9,973 bases of DNA from Clostridia bacterium. GTDB lineage: Bacteria > Bacillota > Clostridia > Christensenellales > Borkfalkiaceae. Under the pieces are notes generated by a model, which saw only the letters and a list, made by a program, of their open reading frames with translations, had not been told where the DNA came from and did not search any database. This document shows, piece after piece, positions 1 through 5,366 of the stretch. The first letter of the stretch is position 1; every line of letters starts with the position of its first letter. A program made the position numbers and the translations under genes. Location: assembly GCA_017503885.1 (NCBI GenBank), contig JAFVSF010000152.1, forward strand, positions 1 to 9,973. Direction: 5' to 3'.

Positions 1-17
1 TAAGACCAGCTATTAAA

Positions 18-23
18 AGTCAA
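18..23 (-). promoter_or_regulatory. -35 half of split junction promoter (IS right end)
   Basis: TTGACT on the minus strand lies 15 bases (17-3, core CT included) from the proposed right end. It has no useful -10 in the integrated state, but in the excised circle it would sit 17 bases from TAAAAT of the left end. Confidence 0.55.
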
Positions 24-92
24 GTAAAAAATGACACTAAAATAAGAAAAATTCAAATAATTTTTTTGGGCTAAAAAAGGCATAACAATAAA

Positions 93-109
93 CCGTCCCA
101 TTGGAACGG
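93..109 (-). terminator. Hairpin after the transposase gene
   Basis: On the minus strand, CCGTTCC and GGGACGG pair (one G-T wobble) around a 3-base AAT loop, 18 bases after the stop codon. The following sequence is only moderately T-rich (TTTATTGTTAT), so termination may be weak. It lies inside the right end of the element. Confidence 0.45.
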
Positions 110-127
110 TGGCTGATTAAATCATGA

Positions 128-1306
128 TTAAATATTAGGACTATATGGTTGTTTGGAGTTTAATATAGCCCATACAATAATACATAATTTCCTAGCAACG
201 GCAGTAACGCAAAGTCGATGTGATTTTCCTCTGGCTTTTAACCTGCAATAATAATTATACAGTGCTGGATCGCTTTGTAAAGACATGAAAGCAGCAAGCC
301 ATAACGCACGTCGCAAATAAGATGAACCGCGTTTTGATATTTTGTTTTGACTAGCGTTAAATTCTCCTGACTGTTTAACTGAGGCGTCTAAACCGGCATA
401 AGCTACGAGTTTGGAAGGGGATTCAAATCTGGATATGTCGCCGATTTCACTGACGATTATACAACCTAAAACGGGACCAATTCCACTAATTGTTGTAATT
501 ACTGAGTATTCAGATTCTGCAAGTATTTTTTCCATTTCCTTATCAATATCTTCAATTTGCTTTTCGATAAAACCTATTTGTTCGATAAGTTGTTTGATTT
601 GAAAGGAAAAAGAATCTGTAGCATAACAAATTCCTATGGAAGAATGCGCCGCTGATTTAATTAGTTCAGCTTTTTCTCTACCATTTCTGCCTCTGCTAAT
701 TTTAGCGATAAAATTAGTAAGTTTTGTAGTTGAAACGTCCATAAACTCTTCAGGGGTAGAAAATTTTTCCAATAGTTTTCTGCTAGTAATACCAAAAATA
801 TCTGAAAATATTGTTTCATATTCAGGGAAAACCTGATCCAAAAGGGCAATTGTTCGTTTCTTTAGGCTCGTACAAATATCCGTAACGGAAAAGCGATAGC
901 GAGATAGATTTTTTAATGCGAGTAAGCTCTCGTTTGGAATAATTGTTTCTGCAAATCGTCCGAAACGAATAAAGTCGGAAATCATTACGCTATCCAAATT
1001 ATCGTTTTTAACTTTACGAATAGCAACATCACGAAAGGCTGCTGTTTGGATGGGGTTGAATACTTTTACGGTAAAACCTTTCTCGATTAAAAAGAAGTAA
1101 AGCGGATACCAATAGTGCCCAGTAGATTCCATTCCGACTACGCAGTTATCCATAGAAATGGATTGAGAAGTTAGTTTCTCAATAAGAGAAGAGAAACCAA
1201 GAGAAGAGTTTTTAATGTTGAATGGTTTAATTACAATGTCTGCAGAATCGTTTGTGACTGCTACTTGGTGAGACCGCTTTGCAATATCTATTCCAACAAA
1301 AAACAT
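128..1306 (-). CDS. IS110-family transposase (DEDD/serine recombinase)
   Basis: This 392-aa protein is the recombinase that excises the element as a circle and inserts it under bridge-RNA guidance. The N-terminal RuvC-like DEDD domain shows D7 (in VGID), E60 (in GMESTGHYWYP), and D102 and D105 (in KNDNLD). A coiled region lies around 235-265. The C-terminal Transposase_20 domain begins near GIGP (275-278) and contains AYAGLD and KRGSSYLRRAL; S328 or S329 is the likely nucleophile, by analogy with the conserved serine of the family. The reading frame is intact with all catalytic residues present, so it is probably active. I chose ATG 1306 because a GGAGG (1319-1315) stands 8 bases upstream. 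A TTG at 1321 is in frame but overlaps that ribosome binding site. Confidence 0.95.
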   Translation of the reverse strand: MFFVGIDIAKRSHQVAVTNDSADIVIKPFNIKNSSLGFSSLIEKLTSQSISMDNCVVGMESTGHYWYPLYFFLIEKGFTVKVFNPIQTAAFRDVAIRKVKNDNLDSVMISDFIRFGRFAETIIPNESLLALKNLSRYRFSVTDICTSLKKRTIALLDQVFPEYETIFSDIFGITSRKLLEKFSTPEEFMDVSTTKLTNFIAKISRGRNGREKAELIKSAAHSSIGICYATDSFSFQIKQLIEQIGFIEKQIEDIDKEMEKILAESEYSVITTISGIGPVLGCIIVSEIGDISRFESPSKLVAYAGLDASVKQSGEFNASQNKISKRGSSYLRRALWLAAFMSLQSDPALYNYYCRLKARGKSHRLCVTAVARKLCIIVWAILNSKQPYSPNI

Positions 1307-1330
1307 AAAGGATACCTCCAAGGTAAGTGT

Positions 1331-1494
1331 GTATAGATAAAGAATCCACTTTTACTACGCAGGTACATACTGGTTGGAGAAAGGATAACAAAGTATCATC
1401 CAGCTCATTCGCACAAACACGTAGAGAAAGAGGCGTAACTCTTAGCAGGAAGAACAAAGTCTTAAGCAGGATAGCGACGACCTCTATCTATACC
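1331..1494 (-). ncRNA. Predicted IS110 bridge RNA
   Basis: This is the leader between the left end and the transposase start. Read on the minus strand, 1493-1485 (GTATAGATA) pairs perfectly with 1339-1331 (TATCTATAC), closing the whole molecule. Inside are two stem-loops. The first is a target-type loop: stem GAGGtCGT (1484-1477) with ACGCCTC (1436-1430), internal-loop strands 1476-1464 and 1449-1437, and a small cap AAGA/TCTT. The second is a donor-type loop: stem CTACG (1424-1420) with CGTAG (1359-1355), capped by a hairpin at 1401-1383. This two-loop plan is that of the bridge RNA known for IS621 and relatives. The fold was done by eye; the 5' end could extend to about 1535. Confidence 0.75.
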
Positions 1495-1500
1495 AAAAAA

Positions 1501-1506
1501 ATTATA
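1501..1506 (-). promoter_or_regulatory. Extended -10 promoter in the IS110 left end
   Basis: TGTTATAAT on the minus strand is a consensus extended -10 (TG-N-TATAAT), placed so that transcription would start at about 1494, exactly at the first base of the predicted bridge RNA closing stem. No good -35 is present at 16-18 bases. It could give basal bridge RNA and transposase expression in the integrated state. Confidence 0.5.
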
Positions 1507-1541
1507 ACACAAAACACAATTTAAGTGTTGCGTTTTAGTAC

Positions 1542-1547
1542 ATTTTA
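1542..1547 (-). promoter_or_regulatory. -10 half of split junction promoter (IS left end)
   Basis: TAAAAT on the minus strand begins two bases inside the left end, after the core CT and GG. It pairs with TTGACT of the right end across a circle junction, with a 17-bp spacer. Transcription from such a junction would start near 1535 and include a small hairpin (1529-1513, AACAC/GTGTT) before the bridge RNA core. Confidence 0.55.
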
Positions 1548-1561
1548 CCAGCAGGTTAAGG

Positions 1562-1623
1562 AAATTGCACTAAATTGCAATTTCGACTTCTAAACAAGTG
1601 GGAAACCCACTTTTAGCTTGTCG
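1562..1623 (-). other. Tandem strong hairpins at the 5' end of a flank transcript
   Basis: Two hairpins lie between the outward promoter and the IS110 end. The first (1584-1623) has AAGTGGG/CCCACTT with a 3-base loop, extended through CTAA/TTAG and CGAC/GTCG across small internal loops. The second (1562-1583) has AAATTGCA/TGCAATTT with a 6-base loop. The predicted transcript starts 2 bases before the first hairpin. No T-tract follows, so this is more like a structured 5' leader or small RNA than a terminator. I do not recognise it. Confidence 0.5.
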
Positions 1624-1631
1624 CTACTATA

Positions 1632-1660
1632 ATTATATAATTTTATTATATAGGAGTCAA
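1632..1660 (-). promoter_or_regulatory. Near-consensus sigma-A promoter facing the IS110 left end
   Basis: On the minus strand TTGACT (1660-1655), an exact 17-base spacer and TATAAT (1637-1632). Predicted start is near 1625. It lies outside the proposed element end (1551) and reads toward it, so it belonged to whatever the element interrupted, or now drives read-through into the element. A restriction-modification operator lies just beyond it on the other side. Confidence 0.65.
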
Positions 1661-1674
1661 GCAAATAAGCCTAT

Positions 1675-1705
1675 GTGACTTAAAGTCCGTTGTGAAAAAA
1701 GTCAC
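1675..1705 (+). promoter_or_regulatory. Tandem C-box operators of the restriction-modification controller
   Basis: The first site is the palindrome GACT-TAA-AGTC (1677-1687). The second is GTGA(N6)TCAC-like (1692-1705), separated by CGTT. This paired GACTNNNAGTC layout is what C proteins of the PvuII, AhdI and Esp1396I type bind. The first site would be the high-affinity activating one; the second overlaps the -35 of the C gene and would repress at high C protein. Confidence 0.8.
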
Positions 1706-1718
1706 TTTTTGTTAAAAT
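1690..1718 (+). promoter_or_regulatory. Promoter of the C gene and endonuclease
   Basis: TTGTGA (1690-1695), 17-base spacer, TAAAAT (1713-1718). The imperfect -35 lies within the second C-box, as expected for a promoter that needs the C protein for activation. A second possible -10, TATAAG, lies at 1724-1729. Confidence 0.6.
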
Positions 1719-1746
1719 ATATGTATAAGAATTTAGGAGTATAAAA

Positions 1747-1953
1747 ATGGACGTAAAGATTTTAGTTGGTAAAAGAGTAAAAGAATTACGCAACAAACTT
1801 GGTATAAGTCAAGAAGAACTTGCCGACTTGGCAGAACTTGATAGAACTTACATAACAAGCGTTGAGTGTGGAAGAAGAAACATTTCAATCGTCAACATTG
1901 AAAAACTCGCCACTGCTCTTAAAGTTAACTTAAAAGAATTTTTTGATTTTTAA
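1747..1953 (+). CDS. Restriction-modification controller (C) protein, XRE-type HTH
   Basis: A 68-aa single-domain DNA-binding protein. The helix-turn-helix spans about residues 20-40 (ISQEELADLAELDRTYITSVE), followed by the C-protein-like GRRNISIVNIEKLATAL helix. Size, fold and position immediately before an endonuclease gene match C proteins, which bind C-boxes as dimers and delay endonuclease expression until host DNA is methylated. The tandem C-boxes at 1675-1705 support this strongly. AGGAG (1735-1739) stands 7 bases before the ATG. The endonuclease gene follows after 18 bases on the same transcript. Confidence 0.92.
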   Translation: MDVKILVGKRVKELRNKLGISQEELADLAELDRTYITSVECGRRNISIVNIEKLATALKVNLKEFFDF

Positions 1954-1971
1954 ATAGGAAAAAATAAGAAT

Positions 1972-2847
1972 ATGGATTATATAGATATTTTAAAAACGGC
2001 ATCGGAAAAAATTTCTCATTTGAAAAATCGTACGTTAGATATACTTGAATTATCGAAGCCCCAGACCGCACAATCGGCTTGTCAATTAGCGAAAGTAATA
2101 TCAAAACTATCGCCTTTGTTGGGAAACATGATTGAATATACCGTGGTGGATATTCTAAATGAGTTAAATTGGAACAATCTAGGGCAATGGATAAGACAGG
2201 ACCCTGGTTTTCCCGATGCAACCTTTAAAGGTGTAATTTTCCCCGAACCAGGAGTAGAAATTAAAGCATGGTTCCCTTTTTCAACAGAAATAACAGCAAG
2301 ATTTAAAGATACTGTATCTCATTTTACAAACAATCAAATAAATGTTGCTCTAATTGCATGGTTGCCTGAATTTGTAATTTATGGGAAACCTATTATTATT
2401 GATACGATGATATGTTCTGCAGCATCAGTTGCTGCTGCAAGAGATTCGCATTATCATAACCCTCCGCATTATCTAGTATTGGAACCAGAAGATACTAGCA
2501 AAAGAACAAGTAATCTACAACAAACAAATACGAATGGTTATGTTTTTCAGGGCAATAACGAAGAATTTATGCAAGTTAAAGCTGAAATTGATTCTTGGGA
2601 AAACGGATATCAATATAGCACACAAGAAAATTATCAGCGCAAAATAAAAAGCCTTATAGGAAAATACAATTATCGGTTGGATACCAATTTTGCTAAAATT
2701 GACAGAATACAGCATCCTGATATAGAATTATTTAAAACACGAGTTCTTAATACAGTTTTTAAAGGAAAGACCATAAAAGCATGGACTAGAACACTTGCAA
2801 GGGCTGACGAAGAAACAATAATAAGAGAAATACTGCCTTTACTATAA
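1972..2847 (+). CDS. Type II restriction endonuclease, PD-(D/E)XK type
   Basis: A 291-aa protein without close resemblance to anything I can name. It contains a PD-(D/E)XK nuclease signature: P81-D82, then after 13 residues E96-I-K98 within a hydrophobic strand (GVEIKAWF). E55, on the helix before, may complete the metal site. The place between a C protein and a DNA methyltransferase makes it the cognate endonuclease. Recognition sequence cannot be read from the protein. The ribosome binding site is modest (AGGAA, about 11 bases before ATG), which may help keep expression low. Its last codons and TAA stop lie within a terminator shared with the convergent methyltransferase gene, and the two genes overlap by 6 bases. 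Confidence 0.85.
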   Translation: MDYIDILKTASEKISHLKNRTLDILELSKPQTAQSACQLAKVISKLSPLLGNMIEYTVVDILNELNWNNLGQWIRQDPGFPDATFKGVIFPEPGVEIKAWFPFSTEITARFKDTVSHFTNNQINVALIAWLPEFVIYGKPIIIDTMICSAASVAAARDSHYHNPPHYLVLEPEDTSKRTSNLQQTNTNGYVFQGNNEEFMQVKAEIDSWENGYQYSTQENYQRKIKSLIGKYNYRLDTNFAKIDRIQHPDIELFKTRVLNTVFKGKTIKAWTRTLARADEETIIREILPLL

Positions 2848-2857
2848 AGGCAGTATT
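2829..2857. terminator. Two-way terminator inside the overlapping 3' ends
   Basis: AATACTGCCTTTA (2829-2841) and TAAAGGCAGTATT (2845-2857) pair perfectly over 13 bp with a 3-base CTA loop. On the plus strand CTTTTT follows; on the minus strand the tail is TTCTCTTATT. The stop codons are in its centre: TAG of the methyltransferase is the loop (2844-2842) and TAA of the endonuclease is next to it (2845-2847). Confidence 0.85.
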
Positions 2858-3813
2858 CTTTTTAAGGCTTGTTTATAAGTTTCTTCATCAATTTCAGCCG
2901 AATAACATTTTCTATTTAGTTGTTTACAAGCAATTGCTGTGGTTGCTAACCCAGCAAATGGATCCCATATGACATCTTCTGGGTCAGACGACATTTCAAT
3001 TATTTGCTCTATTAAAGCTAGGGGCTTTTGATTAAAATGAACGGCTTTTGAACCGTTTTTAATGCGTTCGCTTCCTGAAAGTTGCGGCAAAGTCCAAACA
3101 TTAGTCAAGCCAAATTTACAATAAAATTTGGGAGATAATTGATTCCACTCATCTCGTGTTAAAGGACTTTTTCCATTCGTGCTAAAATAAGGATAACCAT
3201 CTTTTTTGCCATGGTCATTTGCATATTGTACTATTTTTTCAAAAGCATCTACAGGTGGCTTATACCATAAATGACATTTTGTAAAATATTTTCTTGTTGC
3301 AGCATTTACAACGCCACAAGCTTCGTTTGTTTTAGAGAATGGTAGTCCAGTTCTTTTCCATTCATAAATTAACCACTCTTGCATCGACAAGATGGAGTTG
3401 TTGACTGTAAACTTGGGAGAGAGAACATATTGTACGCAAACCTCTGTAGAAATAGGTAATTTTGAAAGCGTTTTAGTATTTGTAGCACCTGCAATGTGAC
3501 TTTTACCTTTATCCCATACATTACAACATTTATATTCCCAACCATATTTTTCTAAAATTGGATGAACGGTTGCCCATCCAATTTCTGTATTCCAAAACCA
3601 TAATGTTGTTTGTGGAGTAGATTTTTGGGTCCACGCAGCAATATGAGGTTCATACCAATTGCCAAGATTCTTATAAGAAATTAAATCTCCCTTAAATCCG
3701 GACACACCATATGGTCCATCCGAAATAATTACGGTGGGAGTTTCCCATTTATCATACATATTTAATGAGTCGCCATTAAACAAATTGATGTTATCTGTTT
3801 GATATATTTTCAT
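2842..3813 (-). CDS. DNA methyltransferase, beta class (N6-adenine or N4-cytosine)
   Basis: A 323-aa SAM-dependent methyltransferase that would protect the host from the adjacent endonuclease. The order of motifs is that of the beta class: catalytic motif IV near the N-terminus (S31-DGPY-G36, a variant of the usual DPPY/SPPY), a large central target-recognition region (about 60-240), then motif X (NQKPLALIEQII, about 260) and the SAM-binding motif I (DPFAG, 284-288) near the C-terminus, ending with the acidic SAEIDE. ATG 3813 is the better start, with GAGGGG 7 bases upstream inside the end of the preceding gene; a TTG codon lies just before it. The 4-base gap to the upstream regulator gene suggests translational coupling. 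Confidence 0.9.
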   Translation of the reverse strand: MKIYQTDNINLFNGDSLNMYDKWETPTVIISDGPYGVSGFKGDLISYKNLGNWYEPHIAAWTQKSTPQTTLWFWNTEIGWATVHPILEKYGWEYKCCNVWDKGKSHIAGATNTKTLSKLPISTEVCVQYVLSPKFTVNNSILSMQEWLIYEWKRTGLPFSKTNEACGVVNAATRKYFTKCHLWYKPPVDAFEKIVQYANDHGKKDGYPYFSTNGKSPLTRDEWNQLSPKFYCKFGLTNVWTLPQLSGSERIKNGSKAVHFNQKPLALIEQIIEMSSDPEDVIWDPFAGLATTAIACKQLNRKCYSAEIDEETYKQALKRILPL

Positions 3814-3817
3814 CAAA

Positions 3818-4012
3818 TTACCCCTCTTTTATTTGAGCATTATTCTTCAAACAAAAATCTTCAAATACTTTTTTTGCTAAACGGCTTGGGTTGTAACTAC
3901 CATTTTCCCATCTATTTATTGTAGCAAAACTAACTCCAAGTTCTCTTGCCAAATCTTCTTGCGATAATTTTAGTTCAGTACGAACAAATTTTACCTTTTC
4001 TGCAAAGCTCAT
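3818..4012 (-). CDS. Small XRE-family regulator co-transcribed with the methyltransferase
   Basis: A 64-aa single-domain HTH protein: the helix-turn-helix is at about 16-37 (LSQEDLARELGVSFATINRWENG), followed by a short charged tail. It differs in sequence from the controller protein at 1747. It is the first gene of the methyltransferase operon and probably represses its own promoter, thereby limiting methyltransferase level. This role is inferred from position. GGAGA (4025-4021) is 8 bases before the ATG. Its stop codon lies 4 bases before the methyltransferase start. Confidence 0.85.
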   Translation of the reverse strand: MSFAEKVKFVRTELKLSQEDLARELGVSFATINRWENGSYNPSRLAKKVFEDFCLKNNAQIKEG

Positions 4013-4039
4013 AATACGACTCTCCTTAATATTGAAACT

Positions 4040-4068
4040 ATTATAACACTTTTTATAAAAAATGTAAA
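4040..4068 (-). promoter_or_regulatory. Promoter of the regulator-methyltransferase operon
   Basis: TTTACA (4068-4063), 17-base spacer, TATAAT (4045-4040) with an extended TG. Strong enough to act without an activator, which fits the need for early methylation. An inverted repeat ACTTT/AAAGT (4048-4070) spans the spacer and could be the operator of the XRE protein; that is a guess. Confidence 0.7.
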
Positions 4069-4087
4069 GTTACAAGAGTATAACATC

Positions 4088-4116
4088 TTGAAAAATTTTT
4101 TTGTTTATGATATAAT
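4088..4116 (+). promoter_or_regulatory. Promoter of the membrane-protein gene
   Basis: TTGAAA (4088-4093), 17-base spacer, TATAAT (4111-4116). It is back to back with the methyltransferase-operon promoter; only 19 bases separate the two -35 elements, so a regulator bound here could affect both. Confidence 0.7.
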
Positions 4117-4159
4117 AAAATAAACTTTTTTGTAAATTAAAACTCAAAGGTAATGTGAA

Positions 4160-4966
4160 ATGAAAACAGTTTTAGGTGTAACCAAGAAAAATTTTATCAT
4201 TTATTTTTTTGCATTAATTGTATCCTTAGTTTCTATAGCATTAGGTTTTATACTCTATGAAGGTTTTAACATTTGGGCAACAGTTTTTCTATCTATAGGA
4301 ACAAGTGGTGTTGGCGCTGTTTTATTAGCTTTTTTCATCGAGAGAAGCAATAATCTCACTAAAATAGAACAGGCAGAATTTATTATAAAAACAACTTACC
4401 GGCCACTTTTTAATTCGTTAACTTGGCTATTAATGTCCGTAAATAACATTATCTGTGAATACCACAAAAAATTCATAAATAACGAGTTTAGGTTTGAAAA
4501 AGTTTCTATTCAAGAGCTTTTCAGCATCTTTCAGAAAAAGATTGAAGAAATAGAAAATTACCTGGCGCCTGTAGCTGCCTCCAATGGAATAGCTACAAGT
4601 GAAGAGTTTGAAGAATCAAAAAAACAACAAAAATTTGTAGAACATTTAAAATCACAAAATTGTTCCTTTAAATATAGTTTTGCTGATTTTGAAAGAGTTG
4701 AACAACAAATTTGCCCTCAAGAAACATTTCTTTTATCTTTAGACTCTTCTTATGAAAAAGTTTTTCATGATGCAAACACCATAATAAAACACATTAAATA
4801 TGCATTAACAAAAGAGACGTTATCTCCAAGGATTTTTGAAATAGGACATGCTTTAGAAATGCTCAAAGATCAAATGCGCTTAGATTCGTTAAACGCTATT
4901 GGGTTTAATGATATAAAATTTAACAATAAGAAAGGATTTTTGGATTATAACAGAATTAAGTCTTAA
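4160..4966 (+). CDS. Membrane protein of unknown function
   Basis: 268 aa, family not recognised. Two hydrophobic helices, at about 11-33 and 38-60, form a hairpin anchor; the linker is short (YEGFN). The rest (about 61-268) is hydrophilic, rich in Lys and Glu and predicted mostly helical, with likely coiled-coil stretches near 110-140 and 145-165; it would lie in the cytoplasm if K9/K10 keep the N-terminus inside. No catalytic motif is visible. The ribosome binding site is weak (AAAGG, 4146-4150). It neighbours the restriction-modification system and shares a divergent promoter region with it, so it could be a defence accessory or merely passenger cargo; nothing in the sequence decides. Confidence 0.7.
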   Translation: MKTVLGVTKKNFIIYFFALIVSLVSIALGFILYEGFNIWATVFLSIGTSGVGAVLLAFFIERSNNLTKIEQAEFIIKTTYRPLFNSLTWLLMSVNNIICEYHKKFINNEFRFEKVSIQELFSIFQKKIEEIENYLAPVAASNGIATSEEFEESKKQQKFVEHLKSQNCSFKYSFADFERVEQQICPQETFLLSLDSSYEKVFHDANTIIKHIKYALTKETLSPRIFEIGHALEMLKDQMRLDSLNAIGFNDIKFNNKKGFLDYNRIKS

Positions 4967-5040
4967 CTTAATTTGATTTGATAATTTGTGAATTGTAAAA
5001 GGTTTGGTTTGGGTTTTGTTTTTGCTGTAGAAAAGTTTGT

Positions 5041-5183
5041 GATGAGATTTGAACTAAGAACGCCCTTACTTTGTAAGGTAAAAACGATTGATAATCGTTT
5101 TTAGTGATGACCGAAGTGTTTTTGCAACCGAAAAGCAAGTTTAAAGAAGAACGGTTGCAAAAACACAAGAGGAAAATCTCGTC
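5041..5183. repeat. Compact multi-hairpin element in a 400-bp gene-free stretch
   Basis: A 143-base unit closed by GATGAGATTT (5041-5050) pairing with AAATCTCGTC (5174-5183; one wobble). Inside are three perfect hairpins: CCTTAC/GTAAGG (5064-5078, 3-base loop), an 11-bp stem TAAAAACGATT/AATCGTTTTTA (5079-5103, 3-base loop) and a 15-bp stem GTGTTTTTGCAACCG/CGGTTGCAAAAACAC (5116-5166, 21-base loop). It could be a structured RNA, a MITE-like repeat or an integration site. No convincing promoter of its own. The stretch before it (4967-5040) is only G/T-rich. Confidence 0.6.
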
Positions 5184-5193
5184 TTCTCCGCCA
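5184..5193 (+). other. tRNA-Ser-like 3' end remnant (possible attachment site)
   Basis: TTCTCCGCCA matches the usual 3' acceptor strand plus CCA of Bacillota tRNA-Ser and is followed 3 bases later by a strong terminator, as tRNA genes often are. No matching 5' acceptor strand (CGGAGAA) or anticodon arm lies upstream, so there is no tRNA gene here. It could be the tRNA fragment left at one end of an integrated island, or part of the repeat before it. Ten bases are weak evidence alone. Confidence 0.35.
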
Positions 5194-5196
5194 ATG

Positions 5197-5226
5197 AAAA
5201 GGACACCTGAGAATAGGTGTCCTTTT
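5197..5226. terminator. Two-way rho-independent terminator
   Basis: AAAAGGACACCT (5197-5208) and AGGTGTCCTTTT (5215-5226) pair perfectly around a 6-base loop, giving a GC-rich core and a T-tail in both directions. It separates the left block from the AraC gene. From 5227 to 5366 I see no gene or clear signal. Confidence 0.9.
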
Positions 5227-5366
5227 CGCTTGTCAAGAGTGTTTTTTATTATTAAAACGGCTTAAAGTTTCGATTATAGACTGTCAAAAGTTAATTTAAT
5301 CGACTTATAGCACGATATTTATTGTGGATTACGGTGGAAATGCCTATAAATTTAAATAATATGTTT

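Larger units (their letters stand above)
5..1551 (-). mobile_element. IS110-family insertion sequence, essentially complete
   Basis: The element consists of a transposase gene, a long structured leader on its 5' side (left end, high coordinates) and a short 3' end (right end, low coordinates). There are no terminal inverted repeats, as is normal for IS110. I place the ends at a CT core seen on the minus strand at 1551-1550 (left end) and 4-3 (right end). The same bases counted the other way give 3-1549. Three independent observations support this. Guides in the leader RNA match the flank around that core. Both ends show CTGGT or AGCTGG sequence matching the donor loop. Joining the ends gives a promoter with an exact 17-bp spacer. 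Length is about 1547 bp, normal for the family. The remainder of the right flank lies before the window. Confidence 0.8.

Noticed and set aside
411..836. Two plus-strand reading frames opposite the transposase
   Set aside because: They are antisense shadows of an intact, well-recognised transposase and have no start signals.
1227..1457. Minus-strand 76-codon reading frame across the transposase start
   Set aside because: It overlaps the bridge RNA and the transposase 5' end, has no ribosome binding site and no recognisable domain.
18..1661. AGTCAAG shared by 18-24 and 1655-1661 as a target-site duplication
   Set aside because: The copies fall at unequal positions relative to the ends supported by guide matches, and both are simply -35 elements (TTGACT on the minus strand).
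4968..5168. Minus-strand 66-codon reading frame
   Set aside because: It runs through the multi-hairpin element; the stems explain the sequence constraints, and no ribosome binding site precedes it.
5041..5193. A complete tRNA gene
   Set aside because: Only the last ten bases look like tRNA; no 5' acceptor strand, D-arm or anticodon arm can be paired.
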